NCBI GenBank assembly: GCA_910587355.1
Contig: CAJUKF010000009.1
Location: 3,765 to 67,764, forward strand
DNA length: 64,000 nt
Reading direction: 5' to 3'
Origin: an uncultured Muribaculaceae bacterium
Lineage (GTDB): Bacteria > Bacteroidota > Bacteroidia > Bacteroidales > Muribaculaceae
Part shown: in pieces, positions 51,336-61,207 of the stretch
Layout of the letters: each line of letters begins with the position of its first letter
How positions within the stretch are numbered: the stretch's first letter is position 1
Notes under the pieces: generated by a model
What the model was told of the DNA's origin: nothing
Databases searched by the model: none
The model's input: the letters and a program-made list of their open reading frames with translations, nothing else
Made by a program: the position numbers and the translations under genes

Positions 51336-54300
51336 ATGAGAAAAATTTTTACTACAGCCTTAAGGAAAACCTCAGGTCTTCTGGCTCTCGTTGCCTTTGC
51401 TGTTTTCGGCACTGCAAGCGCGCAGGCCGATGCAGTAGTGATGGGCACCGTAGAGTTCGGCAAGGTATATGAGGTTCCGACAGGTTCATCCGTTACGGGT
51501 ACTATCGTTATCCCCGAGAATGCCACTCCGGGTAAAGACGGCACGTTACGTCTTACGCAGGATGGCGTTTCAATCGGTCTTGGCGGCATCAATCTTATGA
51601 AAGACGGCCAGGCTGTTGACCATACCTTCAAAGGTTACGGAGGTAAATACGGCGCAATGAACGACTATAAGGTAAAGCCCGGTGAAATCTATGAAATCAA
51701 CGAGAGTTTCATAATGAACGGCGGCAAGGTAGCTTTCTTCCTCGAAGGTGTTTCCACCCAGCCATTAGCCGTGCAATATATTAATATCGCTCCCGGTTCG
51801 ACGGTCAATTTTGCTCTTAATCCCCGACTGACAATCACTTTCAATCAGACGATTGCAGCAATTCCTTCAACGGGACACAAGATGTATTTCAAGAGCCGTA
51901 AGACTGATGCTCTTACTGAAGTCAATCTACCTTATTCTGCTGGCGGCTGGGACCTTTATACTCCCTGCAAGGCCCAGCTCATCGCCGGCGCACTGTTGCC
52001 CGGCGATGAATTTCAGGTAATGCTCACCGGTATCCGCACGCCGGCAGGTGCGTCTTGTGAGAATGCCGATGCAGATGGTAATCTTTGGCTTGCTTTCAAG
52101 GTCGGCTCCGAGCCACTTGTATCAGTGTCGCAAAAAGTGCCTTCGACATTCCTGTCGTATTATGCTCCCGGCGACCCTGAAGGCATAATTTCGCTTAGTT
52201 TCACGAATCCCCTGCCTGATATTGAAAACCGCATAGTGCTTACTGAGGCCAGCCGGGTAGTAATAGGCTACGGCGACCTTGAGAGTGAAAACGGTTATTA
52301 TAACGAGGCTTTCAAACCCACCCTTTCGGACGACGGCATGACAGTTTATGCCGATTTCACAGATAAGCTGCGCACCCGCCAGATTATGATTCCTACGGGC
52401 ACCGACGAAGAATACACCACAATCACTGTAAGCATTCAGAATATTTATGACAAGTACGGCAACCCCGTCAAATCAAATGACAATGTAAGCATCGGTTCTT
52501 TCGGCTGGTCACTACCTTATAAGGAACTTGAACGCACCAATTTTATGGCAGAGTTCATTCCCGCAAACGGTGAGACTCTCGTAGGCGCCGAGAATATCGA
52601 AGTTTCGATTTTCCCCGCGACCGGTTATTCTTTCACGGGCTTTGAGATTTCATACCCCGGAGAGAACGGCGCAACTGAAAAAGTTATTGTAGCCAAGGCC
52701 GATGCCAACGAATCTGTAAACGACGGCATCGCTTCTTATAAGTTTGCTATTCCCGAGCAGGTGAAAGGCAAGAAAAATGTGACTGTAACCCTTGCAAATC
52801 TCATCTGTAATGATGGCTACGACCATACTACTGATGTAATGGCTCAGTATGATGCGTTTGTAATCACTTACTCCGACCCCGCCAACAATGCAAGCCTCGA
52901 AATGCTAAAAGACAACCAGGTTGTTTCGATAGAGACTAATTACTCTGAGAGATATCCTGAAATGGTGATTGTCTATGATGTAGTAGACTTGAACCCTGTA
53001 AATCCGGAGGACAATATAGTCAAGACAGAATCGTATATGGAGCGTCAGAGCGACGATTCATATCGCTCTGAAGTCTACGGCAACTATAAACTCTTCACAG
53101 GTCATGCTTATCAGATGCGTTTCACGGCATGGGCTACTGCCGATGACAAGAATTATGGTGAAGAACCCGTCGGCACAGCCTGTATCACACTTAACGGCAC
53201 AACTCCTCCCTATGTTCCCAGTTCAGTTACTCTTCTGAGCATCACTCCTTCGGAGGATACGGTTCTCGGGTCTGAGACTCCGGTATTTACTCTTAAGTTC
53301 GATGGAATGGTGACCCTTGACTCCAACTCTACCGTAATAAATGGAGGTGCGTTGTCGGATAATGTTGCATTCGCATCAATTACTTGTGTTGACCCCGAAG
53401 TTAACGAGGGCGTGTCATATTCACCTACATGGACACTCACTGTTCCTGAAGAGTTCTATAAGAATCTTAACACCGGTCTTATGTTCACGGTTGTGGCAGA
53501 AGACATGGAGGGACGACGCGTGCAGGGCAACCGCGGAGTCGATGATGAGAGTGTATTTGAGTTCAACTACGAAATTGAAGGACAATATGAGGAGTATACA
53601 GTAAAAGCTGTAGGCGAGGAACCTTATGCGACTGTCAAAGAATTCAAGGCTTATGCTCCTGAACGCGGAGGCATCAATTATTCATGGATTGTTCCCTATG
53701 GCGAAGCTTATGTAACCGACGGTCGCCGCGCCATTGTCGCCCGAGTTACCGATGTCGTGGCAGAGGATGTTGAAATGGGACAGCGCGCCAATGAGGCAAC
53801 TCTTGTACTTGACACCGAAATCACTGCAGAAGGCACATATATGCTCATTATTCCCAAGGATTATTTCATCCTCGGAGAGGAATACGACAGCAAGAATTCA
53901 GCTGAAGTGATGTATACTTTCGATGTTGTCGGCGGAGCCGAGGCGGAAGTGAAAATCAACTACACCCCCGCAACCGGCGACGTTGTTTCGCTTCCGAAAG
54001 AAATTGTAATGAATTTCATCGGTACAACAAGCATCATGACAGGCTCGGGCGTACCCACTCTTACAATCGACAACGGCGAGCCCGTGAAACTCGGTGATGT
54101 AGTGCTTGACAACGAGATTTACACCCAGTGCACTCTGGTTCTTCCGCAGGAATACACCGAACCCGGTGAATATAAGGTCAACTTCCCCGCAGGTTACTTC
54201 ACCCTCGGCGACAACGGCGACCCCAGCCCCGCTTACGAGGCAATATGGACAATCAAGGGTGGTGCTGCAGTCAATGTGACTACCAGTCCGGCCCAGGGCA

Positions 54301-54734
54301 AGGTCGAAAGCCTCTCGACAATAGAAATTACATTTGTTGATTATGAAGAGGTAGGACCCGGTTCAGGCAAAGCCACTCTTACTATTGACGGCGCAACTCC
54401 GCTCAATCTTCCGGATGCAGGCTTCGGTATTGAATACAATCAGATGAATCAGGAACTGGGCCAGACCTATACGGCCGATGGCACCTATGTGATTTCGTTC
54501 CCTGCCGGATACTTCAATCTCGGTTCTAACGGCGACCCCTCGCCCGCATTCACTCTTACCTATACAATCGGTGAAGGCGCAGGTGTGGCAGGTGTTGTTG
54601 TCGCTGCCGACGGTCTCTATCATGTATTCAATGTAGCCGGTGTAGAAGTGCTTACCACAGCAGACTTTGCCGAGGTGCTCTCGCTCACTCCCGGTCTATA
54701 TATCGTAAACAATAGCAAAGTTTATATCAGATAA
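51336..54734 (+). CDS. Large T9SS surface protein with tandem beta-sandwich repeats
   Basis: An 1132-residue secreted protein. I start at MRKIFTTALRKTSGLLALVA, giving a signal peptide; the longer frame adds 25 residues inside the terminator. The body is a chain of beta-sandwich modules. Three near the end share a core: IPKDYFILG (~838), FPAGYFTLGDNGDPSPAYE (~950) and FPAGYFNLGSNGDPSPAFT (~1055), about 105-111 residues apart. The C-terminus (HVFNVAGVEVLTTADFA...LTPGLYIVNNSKVYIR) is a T9SS type A sorting tail. It is very low in cysteine, in contrast with its neighbour. Probably a surface adhesin-like protein; no enzyme motif seen. Confidence 0.78.
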   Translation: MRKIFTTALRKTSGLLALVAFAVFGTASAQADAVVMGTVEFGKVYEVPTGSSVTGTIVIPENATPGKDGTLRLTQDGVSIGLGGINLMKDGQAVDHTFKGYGGKYGAMNDYKVKPGEIYEINESFIMNGGKVAFFLEGVSTQPLAVQYINIAPGSTVNFALNPRLTITFNQTIAAIPSTGHKMYFKSRKTDALTEVNLPYSAGGWDLYTPCKAQLIAGALLPGDEFQVMLTGIRTPAGASCENADADGNLWLAFKVGSEPLVSVSQKVPSTFLSYYAPGDPEGIISLSFTNPLPDIENRIVLTEASRVVIGYGDLESENGYYNEAFKPTLSDDGMTVYADFTDKLRTRQIMIPTGTDEEYTTITVSIQNIYDKYGNPVKSNDNVSIGSFGWSLPYKELERTNFMAEFIPANGETLVGAENIEVSIFPATGYSFTGFEISYPGENGATEKVIVAKADANESVNDGIASYKFAIPEQVKGKKNVTVTLANLICNDGYDHTTDVMAQYDAFVITYSDPANNASLEMLKDNQVVSIETNYSERYPEMVIVYDVVDLNPVNPEDNIVKTESYMERQSDDSYRSEVYGNYKLFTGHAYQMRFTAWATADDKNYGEEPVGTACITLNGTTPPYVPSSVTLLSITPSEDTVLGSETPVFTLKFDGMVTLDSNSTVINGGALSDNVAFASITCVDPEVNEGVSYSPTWTLTVPEEFYKNLNTGLMFTVVAEDMEGRRVQGNRGVDDESVFEFNYEIEGQYEEYTVKAVGEEPYATVKEFKAYAPERGGINYSWIVPYGEAYVTDGRRAIVARVTDVVAEDVEMGQRANEATLVLDTEITAEGTYMLIIPKDYFILGEEYDSKNSAEVMYTFDVVGGAEAEVKINYTPATGDVVSLPKEIVMNFIGTTSIMTGSGVPTLTIDNGEPVKLGDVVLDNEIYTQCTLVLPQEYTEPGEYKVNFPAGYFTLGDNGDPSPAYEAIWTIKGGAAVNVTTSPAQGKVESLSTIEITFVDYEEVGPGSGKATLTIDGATPLNLPDAGFGIEYNQMNQELGQTYTADGTYVISFPAGYFNLGSNGDPSPAFTLTYTIGEGAGVAGVVVAADGLYHVFNVAGVEVLTTADFAEVLSLTPGLYIVNNSKVYIR

Positions 54735-54750
54735 ATCTTACCGTAAATTC

Positions 54751-54789
54751 AAAAAATGCGCCTTCGGTTGTCCAAAGGCGCATTTTTTT
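54751..54789 (+). terminator. Strong terminator
   Basis: AAAAAATGCGCCTT and AAGGCGCATTTTTT form a 14-bp stem with a 10-nt loop, ending in a T run. It closes the surface-protein region ahead of hppA. Confidence 0.92.
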
Positions 54790-54823
54790 GTCCCTGAAGT
54801 GCCCGTTTTTATATTAAAAAGCG

Positions 54824-54831
54824 TAAATTTG
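54824..54831 (+). promoter_or_regulatory. -7 promoter box for hppA
   Basis: TAAATTTG matches TAnnTTTG, 42 bp before the start codon. No clear -33 box is seen. Confidence 0.5.
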
Positions 54832-54873
54832 TAGCAAACAAAATTAATAACTTAAAGTCTAATATAACAACAC

Positions 54874-57066
54874 ATGGAAAATCTGATTTTCTGGCTTGTG
54901 CCGCTGTCGGCAGTGACGGCATTGTGTCTTGCGTGGTATTTCTATAAGCGCATGATAAGCCTTAGCGAAGGCACCGACACAATGGCACGAATCGCATCGC
55001 ATGTCCGCAAAGGAGCGATGTCTTATCTCAAACAACAGTATAAAATCGTAGGAATCGTGTTCCTCTGTCTGGTGGTGCTCTTCTCCGTCATGGCTTACGG
55101 CTTCCAGCTCCAGAATCCGTGGGTGCCTGTGGCATTCCTCACCGGCGGTTTCTTCTCGGGCCTTTCGGGCTTCCTCGGCATGAAGACCGCGACCTATGCT
55201 TCTGCACGTACGGCCAACGCAGCCCGCAAGTCGCTTGATGGCGGCCTCCGCGTGGCATTCCGTTCGGGTGCCGTAATGGGTCTCGTTGTGGTAGGCCTCG
55301 GCCTTATTGACATCTCTTTCTGGTATCTCCTTCTTGACTGGTGCGTAGACATCCAGGGTACGGCCAAGCTTGCCATGATTACCACCACTATGCTCACATT
55401 CGGCATGGGTGCCTCCACACAGGCTCTCTTCGCACGCGTGGGCGGCGGTATCTATACCAAGGCAGCCGATGTCGGCGCTGACCTTGTGGGCAAGGTCGAA
55501 GCCGGTATTCCTGAGGATGACCCCCGCAATCCCGCTACAATCGCCGATAACGTTGGCGACAATGTAGGTGATGTCGCCGGTATGGGCGCCGACCTCTATG
55601 AATCGTACTGTGGCTCTATTCTTGCTACTTCGGCTCTCGGTGCGGCAGCTTATCTGCTGTCGGGCGATGAGGTGATGCAGTATAAGGCCGTGATAGCGCC
55701 TATGCTTATTGCCGCTGTGGGCATCTTCCTGTCGATTATCGGCATTTTCTCGGTGCGCACTAAGGAAGACGCTTCAATGAAAAACCTCCTCGGAGCACTT
55801 TCTCTCGGCACCAATCTCAGTTCCGTGCTGATTGTCGGCGCAACATTCCTTATTCTGTGGCTTCTCGGTCTTGACAACTGGGCTCTCATTGCCTGCTCTG
55901 TAGTTGTGGGTCTGCTTGTAGGCGTGGTGATTGGCCGTTCGACCGAATATTATACCTCGCAGTCATACGAGCCTACACGTAAGCTCTCCGAGAGCGGCAA
56001 GACCGGCCCTGCCACCGTGATTATCTCTGGTATCGGTCTCGGCATGGTCTCTACCGCCATTCCCGTGCTTGCCGTTGTCGTAGGCATCATTCTCAGCTAT
56101 TGGTTCGCCTCGGGCTTTGATTTCTCCAACGTAGCCATGGGTCTCTACGGTATCGGCATTGCTGCCGTGGGTATGCTTTCCACACTGGGCATCACTCTTG
56201 CCACCGACGCTTACGGCCCGATTGCCGACAATGCCGGCGGTAATGCGGAGATGAGCGGTCTTGGTGAAGAAGTTCGCCGCCGCACTGACGCTCTCGACTC
56301 GCTCGGCAACACAACCGCCGCCACAGGCAAAGGTTTCGCGATTGGCTCCGCCGCACTCACAGGCCTTGCTCTCCTTGCATCGTATATCGAAGAAATACGT
56401 ATCGGTCTTGAGCGCCTCGGCACCACATTCGTGCAAATCGGCGACCGCTCCGTTCATATCCACGAAATGTCGTTTGTCGACTTCATGACATATTATGAAG
56501 TTAACTTGATGAGTCCGAAAGTTCTCTCGGGCATGTTTATCGGCGCAATGATGGCTTTCCTCTTCTGCGGCCTCACAATGAATGCCGTCGGTCGTGCTGC
56601 TGCTCATATGGTTGATGAGGTGCGCCGCCAGTTCCGCGAAATCAAGGGCATTCTCGAAGGCAAGGCAGAGCCCGACTACGCACGTTGCGTTCAGATTTCG
56701 ACCAAAGGCGCACAGCGCGAGATGATTTTCCCCTCGCTCCTCGCTATTATCGCTCCGATTATCACCGGTATCGTATTCGGTGTTCCAGGCGTGCTCGGTC
56801 TGCTTGTCGGCGGCCTTTCTGCAGGCTTCGTGCTTGCCATTTTCATGGCTAACGCCGGCGGCGCATGGGACAACGCCAAGAAGTATGTTGAAGAAGGTAA
56901 CTTCGGAGGAAAGGGTTCGGAAGTGCACCGTGCCACAGTTGTAGGCGATACCGTCGGCGACCCTTTCAAGGATACATCGGGCCCCTCGCTCAACATCCTT
57001 ATTAAACTGATGTCAATGGTATCGATTGTCATGGCCGGCCTCACTGTAAGCTGGAGCCTCTTCTGA
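54874..57066 (+). CDS. hppA: HppA, K+-dependent-type membrane pyrophosphatase
   Basis: A 730-residue integral-membrane enzyme with about 16 membrane segments that hydrolyses PPi to pump ions. Pyrophosphate-binding loops are clear: IYTKAADVGADLVGKVEAGI followed by DDPRNPATIADNVGDNVGD, then TDAYGPIADNAGGNAEMSGL, and near the C-terminus VVGDTVGDPFKDTSGPSLN. The residue deciding K+ dependence is alanine (A482 in GNTTAATGKG) where K+-independent enzymes have lysine, so the K+-dependent class is expected. Whether it pumps H+, Na+ or both is not settled by this motif; Bacteroides relatives include dual Na+/H+ pumps. Monocistronic. Confidence 0.96.
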   Translation: MENLIFWLVPLSAVTALCLAWYFYKRMISLSEGTDTMARIASHVRKGAMSYLKQQYKIVGIVFLCLVVLFSVMAYGFQLQNPWVPVAFLTGGFFSGLSGFLGMKTATYASARTANAARKSLDGGLRVAFRSGAVMGLVVVGLGLIDISFWYLLLDWCVDIQGTAKLAMITTTMLTFGMGASTQALFARVGGGIYTKAADVGADLVGKVEAGIPEDDPRNPATIADNVGDNVGDVAGMGADLYESYCGSILATSALGAAAYLLSGDEVMQYKAVIAPMLIAAVGIFLSIIGIFSVRTKEDASMKNLLGALSLGTNLSSVLIVGATFLILWLLGLDNWALIACSVVVGLLVGVVIGRSTEYYTSQSYEPTRKLSESGKTGPATVIISGIGLGMVSTAIPVLAVVVGIILSYWFASGFDFSNVAMGLYGIGIAAVGMLSTLGITLATDAYGPIADNAGGNAEMSGLGEEVRRRTDALDSLGNTTAATGKGFAIGSAALTGLALLASYIEEIRIGLERLGTTFVQIGDRSVHIHEMSFVDFMTYYEVNLMSPKVLSGMFIGAMMAFLFCGLTMNAVGRAAAHMVDEVRRQFREIKGILEGKAEPDYARCVQISTKGAQREMIFPSLLAIIAPIITGIVFGVPGVLGLLVGGLSAGFVLAIFMANAGGAWDNAKKYVEEGNFGGKGSEVHRATVVGDTVGDPFKDTSGPSLNILIKLMSMVSIVMAGLTVSWSLF

Positions 57067-57090
57067 TAATATCCTGAAATACATGTATAT

Positions 57091-57129
57091 AAAATCAGCC
57101 CTGCGGCACATCGCCGCAGGGCTGATTTT
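57091..57129. terminator. Bidirectional terminator between hppA and the M13 peptidase gene
   Basis: AAAATCAGCCCTGCGGC and GCCGCAGGGCTGATTTT form a 17-bp perfect stem with a 5-nt loop, and complementarity continues partly outward. A and T flanks let it stop both converging transcripts. Confidence 0.93.
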
Positions 57130-57148
57130 ATACATGGAATATGTAGGA

Positions 57149-59170
57149 TTACCAGATAATCACGCGTTCGTCGGCAGGACGGAACATCGGGTCGCCTTCG
57201 GTTATGCCGAAAGCGGTGAAGAAGGGCTCGATGTTGCGCAGCGATACGTCGACACGCCATTTGCCGAGCGAGTGGGGGTCGCTCATGGTGCGCTGACGGA
57301 TTTCGTCCTCGCGGATGTTGCCGGCCCATACATTGGCATAGGCGAGATAGAAGCGCTGGTCGGGAGAGAAACCGTTGATTACAGGACCTTCGGTTCCGTT
57401 GAGCGAATTCTTGTATGCTGTGTAGGCGACACGGAGACCGCCCTGGTCGGCGATGTTCTCCCCGAGAGTAAGACGTCCGTTGGCTTTGAGGCCGGGAGCA
57501 ACTTCGATGCTGTCGAACTGGGCGACGAGCTTGTCGGCAAGAGCGTTGAAGGCTTCAGCATCGGCGGGTGTCCACCAGTCGGCAAAATTGCCGTCTTTGT
57601 CAAACTGACGGCCCTGGTCGTCGAATCCATGAGTCATTTCGTGGCCGATGACAACGCCGATAGCGCCATAGTTGACCGCATCGTCGGCTTCGGGGTCGAA
57701 GAAGGGCACCTGGAGGATACCGGCAGGGAAGCAGATTTCGTTTGTGCTGGGGTTGTAGTAGGCATTCACTGTCTGGGGCGACATGAGCCAGCGTTCGCGG
57801 TCAACGGGTTTGCCGTAGTCGGAGTTGTTATAGTCCTGGTTGAAGAGGATAGCCTGCTGTATGTTTTCCCAGTATGATTTTCCGGGATTGATTTCGAGAG
57901 CGGAGTAGTCGCGCCATTTGTCAGGATAACCGATTTTCACACGGAATGCGGCGAGTTTTTCTTTTGCACGCAGTTTGGTCGTGTCGCTCATCCATGTGAG
58001 GCTGTCGATATGTTCGCCGAGCGATTTCTGGAGGTTGCCGACGAGAGTTAGCATACGCTCTTTTGAACTTTCGGGGAAGTATTTTTCCACGTAGAGCTGA
58101 CCTACTACTTCTCCGAGCACACCGTTGGGTACTGAGAGTGCGCGTTTCCAGCGGGGGCGCTGCTCCTCGACGCCGGTGAGAGCCTGCGAAAGCTTGAAGT
58201 CAGCGTTGATGAAATCGTCGCTCAGATAGGGCGCTGCGCTCGACACATAAGAAGCCACGGCATAGTCGCGGAGTACTTCTTCGGGCTGCTCGGCGAGTGC
58301 CTTGGCTACTGTAGCGTAGTATTTGGGGCTGTCGACAATCACTGTGTCGACATCAAGATTCTGAAGCTCGAAATAGTGCTTGAGATTTACCGAGGGGAAT
58401 TCCTTGTCGAGGTCGGCGACGGCACGCACGTTGTACTGTGCTGCGATATCGCGCTGCTCGGTGCGGGTCATCTGGTCGGCTGCAAGAAGCGTCTCGAGAT
58501 TAATCACATTTGTTGCCAGACGGTTTGCTGCGGTCTCATCGTAGCCGATAAGAGAAGCGAGAGTCTGGAGGTAAGTGCGGTAAGCGGCAAGAATCTTGTC
58601 GTTGCGCTCGCTCTTCTCTGTGTAATAGTCACGGTCACCCAGACCGAGACCGCCCTGGCCCCAGTACATGGTGTTTATGTTGCTGTTTGCGAGGTCTGAC
58701 GATACACCGGTGCCGAAGAAAGTGCCTAAGCCGGGCAGTGTGGCCATGAGGTCGACGAGGTTTTCGCGGCTTGCGGCATAGAGTGTGGCCAGGTCTTTTT
58801 CAAGAGGTTTGGCACCTTCCTCATTGAGGCGTACGCTGTCCATGCCCATGGCATAGAGGTCGCGTACCTTCTGTGCGTTGGTGCCTTCGGCGGCGTTCGG
58901 GTCGAGATTGAGCACAAGCTCTTTGAGCTGTTCGCGGTTGTTCTCGCCGAGTTCGTCGAAAGTGCCGTAGCGCGAATATTCAGGCTTGAGGGGATTGGCT
59001 TTCATCCAGCCGCCGCAAGCATAACCGTAGAAGTCAACCTTGGGCGACACTGTGGTGTCGAGGTTGGCTGCATCGATTCCTTTGGGAGCGGCCGCACTCT
59101 TTGTACATGCCGTGTAGGCTCCCGAAGCAACTACTGCTGCCATAAGAATAAGAATGTTACTTTTTTTCAT
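57149..59170 (-). CDS. pepO: M13-family zinc metallopeptidase (PepO/neprilysin-like), lipoprotein
   Basis: A 673-residue zinc endopeptidase. The N-terminus (MKKSNILILMAAVVASGAYTAC) ends in a probable lipobox, so it is likely tethered to a membrane facing out of the cytoplasm. The zinc site is H510-E511-x-x-H514 in VIGHEMTHGFDDQGRQF, with the third ligand E571 in LGENIADQGGL and the substrate-binding VNAYYNPSTNEICFPAGIL. Length and domain order match M13. It follows the ABC-F gene by 48 bp and likely degrades oligopeptides in the envelope. Confidence 0.95.
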   Translation of the reverse strand: MKKSNILILMAAVVASGAYTACTKSAAAPKGIDAANLDTTVSPKVDFYGYACGGWMKANPLKPEYSRYGTFDELGENNREQLKELVLNLDPNAAEGTNAQKVRDLYAMGMDSVRLNEEGAKPLEKDLATLYAASRENLVDLMATLPGLGTFFGTGVSSDLANSNINTMYWGQGGLGLGDRDYYTEKSERNDKILAAYRTYLQTLASLIGYDETAANRLATNVINLETLLAADQMTRTEQRDIAAQYNVRAVADLDKEFPSVNLKHYFELQNLDVDTVIVDSPKYYATVAKALAEQPEEVLRDYAVASYVSSAAPYLSDDFINADFKLSQALTGVEEQRPRWKRALSVPNGVLGEVVGQLYVEKYFPESSKERMLTLVGNLQKSLGEHIDSLTWMSDTTKLRAKEKLAAFRVKIGYPDKWRDYSALEINPGKSYWENIQQAILFNQDYNNSDYGKPVDRERWLMSPQTVNAYYNPSTNEICFPAGILQVPFFDPEADDAVNYGAIGVVIGHEMTHGFDDQGRQFDKDGNFADWWTPADAEAFNALADKLVAQFDSIEVAPGLKANGRLTLGENIADQGGLRVAYTAYKNSLNGTEGPVINGFSPDQRFYLAYANVWAGNIREDEIRQRTMSDPHSLGKWRVDVSLRNIEPFFTAFGITEGDPMFRPADERVIIW

Positions 59171-59218
59171 TGTAAAAATGAGTATGTTGATTGTTATGTG
59201 TTTTCATTTTGTCTCCGC

Positions 59219-61198
59219 TCAGCCAGCGGAATAGCGTTCTTTGAGTTCATCGAGCTCGGTCTGAGCGAGTTCCCACACGCTCATGGCGTTCTCAACAGCC
59301 TTGGTCGCGTCGGCGTGAGCCGTGAAAATGTCGGGCGACACATCGCCTGCAGCGATTTTGGCTTCGATGTCGGCGAGCTCACTCTCCCGGCGGCTCACAT
59401 CAGCTTCGGCTTCCTCAACCTTTTTGCCTGCGCGGCGCAGGGCTTTGTCGCGTTCGCGCTGTTCGGCATATGAAAGTCGTGCCGGCGCTACCCGGGGCTG
59501 AGGCTCCGGGGCTGCCTTAGTCGTAGCTGGAGTTTTGCTTTTGGTCTGCTGGGCTTTAGATGACTCAGAGAACTCGAGTTCTCTCAGCGAAGACAGTTTC
59601 TTTTTCTCGAGGAATTCATAAATACCGCCGAGGCATTCGCGTACCTCGCCGTTGCTGAATTCGTATACCTTCTGAACAAGCCCGTCGAGGAAGTCTCGGT
59701 CGTGGCTCACAACAATCACCGTACCGTCGAAATCCTTGATAGCCTGCTTGAGGATATCTTTGGTCTTCATATCGAGGTGATTGGTGGGCTCGTCGAGAAT
59801 CAGCAGATTATAAGGTTCGAGCAGAAGGCGTATCATGGCAAGACGGGTCTTCTCGCCTCCGGAAAGTACTTTCACCTTTTTGTCGGAAGCTTCGCCTCCG
59901 AACATGAATGCTCCGAGAATATCGCGGATTTTGGTACGGATGTCGCCCACGGCCACACGGTCAATTGTGTCGAAAACCGTTATTTCGCCATCGAGAAGCT
60001 GAGCCTGATTCTGGGCGAAATATCCGATTTTTACGTTGTGTCCGATTCGCAGACTGCCTGTGTAAGGTATTTCGTTCATTATACATTTCACAAGAGTCGA
60101 TTTGCCCTGACCGTTCTTGCCCACGAAAGCCACTTTTTCGCCTCTGCGCAGAGTGAATGTGGCGTGGTCAAAAACCTGATGCTCGCCATATGCCTTGCCG
60201 ACATCTTCAATTATAAGGGGGAAGTCGCCTGAGCGCGGAGCCGGCGGAAAACGGAGGCTGAGATGCGAGGTGTCTACTTCGTCGACTTCAATCCGCTCGA
60301 TTTTTGCCAGCTGCTTGATGCGGCTCTGGACCTGGACGGATTTAGTGGCTTTGTAGCGGAAACGCTCGATGAAATCCTCTGTATCGGCTATCAGCTTCTG
60401 CTGGTTCCGGTATGCACGCATCTGTTGTTCGATACGCTCCTGCCGCAGCACTACGAACTTGGAGTAGTTTACGGCGTAGTCATATATTTTGCCGCACGAT
60501 ATTTCGATTGTTCGGTTGGTCACATTGTCGATGAATGCGCGGTCGTGGCTGACAAGCACGACAGCTTTGGCATTGGTACGCAGGAAACTTTCGAGCCACT
60601 GGATTGACTCGATGTCGAGGTGATTGGTCGGCTCGTCGAGCAGGAGCACGTCGGGTTTCTGCAGAAGAATTTTTGCAAGTTCGATACGCATACGCCAGCC
60701 GCCGCTGAATTCCGATGTCGCACGGCCGAAATCGCTGCGCAGAAAACCGAGACCTATGAGGGTGCGCTCTATGTCGGCCTCATAGTTGTCGCTCGCCACA
60801 ATGGCGAGCTGCTCGGTAAGGGAGCTTACGCGGTCGATTAGGGCATGATACTCGTCGGAATCGTAGTCGGTGCGTTCGGCAAGTTCGGCCGACATGGCGT
60901 CGAGATTCCGATGCATCTCCTGTACATGGGCGAATACTTTGCGGGTCTCTTCAATCAGGGTCGTCGAATCTGCGAGCACCATCTGCTGGGGCAGATAGCC
61001 GATAGTGACACCCTGTGGCACGGCAACGGCACCCTCGGTGGGTTTCTGAAGGCCGGCTATGATTTTCAGCATGGTACTCTTGCCGGCACCGTTTTTGCCG
61101 ACAAGAGCTATTTTGTCATTCGGATTGATTACGTAGTTTATGTTGTCGAAGAGTTTCTGAGAGCTGAACTCTATTGACAGATTGTTGACTGATATCAT
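59219..61198 (-). CDS. ABC-F family ribosome-associated ATPase
   Basis: A 659-residue soluble protein with two ATP-binding cassettes and no membrane segment. Cassette 1: GKNGAGKSTMLKIIAGL (Walker A), SGGWRMRIELAKIL (signature) and VLLLDEPTNHLD (Walker B). Cassette 2: GKNGQGKSTLVKCIM, LSGGEKTRLAMIRLL and LLILDEPTNHLDM. A charged P-site linker lies between them, and the C-terminus has a coiled-coil-like tail (RAGKKVEEAEADVSRRESEL). ABC-F proteins act at the ribosome E site to rescue or throttle translation, and some give antibiotic resistance; which role applies is unknown. It follows the S1/P1 nuclease gene by 9 bp. Confidence 0.93.
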   Translation of the reverse strand: MISVNNLSIEFSSQKLFDNINYVINPNDKIALVGKNGAGKSTMLKIIAGLQKPTEGAVAVPQGVTIGYLPQQMVLADSTTLIEETRKVFAHVQEMHRNLDAMSAELAERTDYDSDEYHALIDRVSSLTEQLAIVASDNYEADIERTLIGLGFLRSDFGRATSEFSGGWRMRIELAKILLQKPDVLLLDEPTNHLDIESIQWLESFLRTNAKAVVLVSHDRAFIDNVTNRTIEISCGKIYDYAVNYSKFVVLRQERIEQQMRAYRNQQKLIADTEDFIERFRYKATKSVQVQSRIKQLAKIERIEVDEVDTSHLSLRFPPAPRSGDFPLIIEDVGKAYGEHQVFDHATFTLRRGEKVAFVGKNGQGKSTLVKCIMNEIPYTGSLRIGHNVKIGYFAQNQAQLLDGEITVFDTIDRVAVGDIRTKIRDILGAFMFGGEASDKKVKVLSGGEKTRLAMIRLLLEPYNLLILDEPTNHLDMKTKDILKQAIKDFDGTVIVVSHDRDFLDGLVQKVYEFSNGEVRECLGGIYEFLEKKKLSSLRELEFSESSKAQQTKSKTPATTKAAPEPQPRVAPARLSYAEQRERDKALRRAGKKVEEAEADVSRRESELADIEAKIAAGDVSPDIFTAHADATKAVENAMSVWELAQTELDELKERYSAG

Positions 61199-61207
61199 CG
61201 TGAGGAA

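Noticed and set aside
54360..54625. Minus-strand frame near the end of the 1132-residue protein
   Set aside because: Shadow of the repeat module; the plus-strand frame runs without interruption to the T9SS tail.
55963..56928. A 321-codon minus-strand frame rich in C and H
   Set aside because: Antisense to hppA. The Cys and His residues arise from complementing Gly/Ala codons rather than from a zinc-binding protein.
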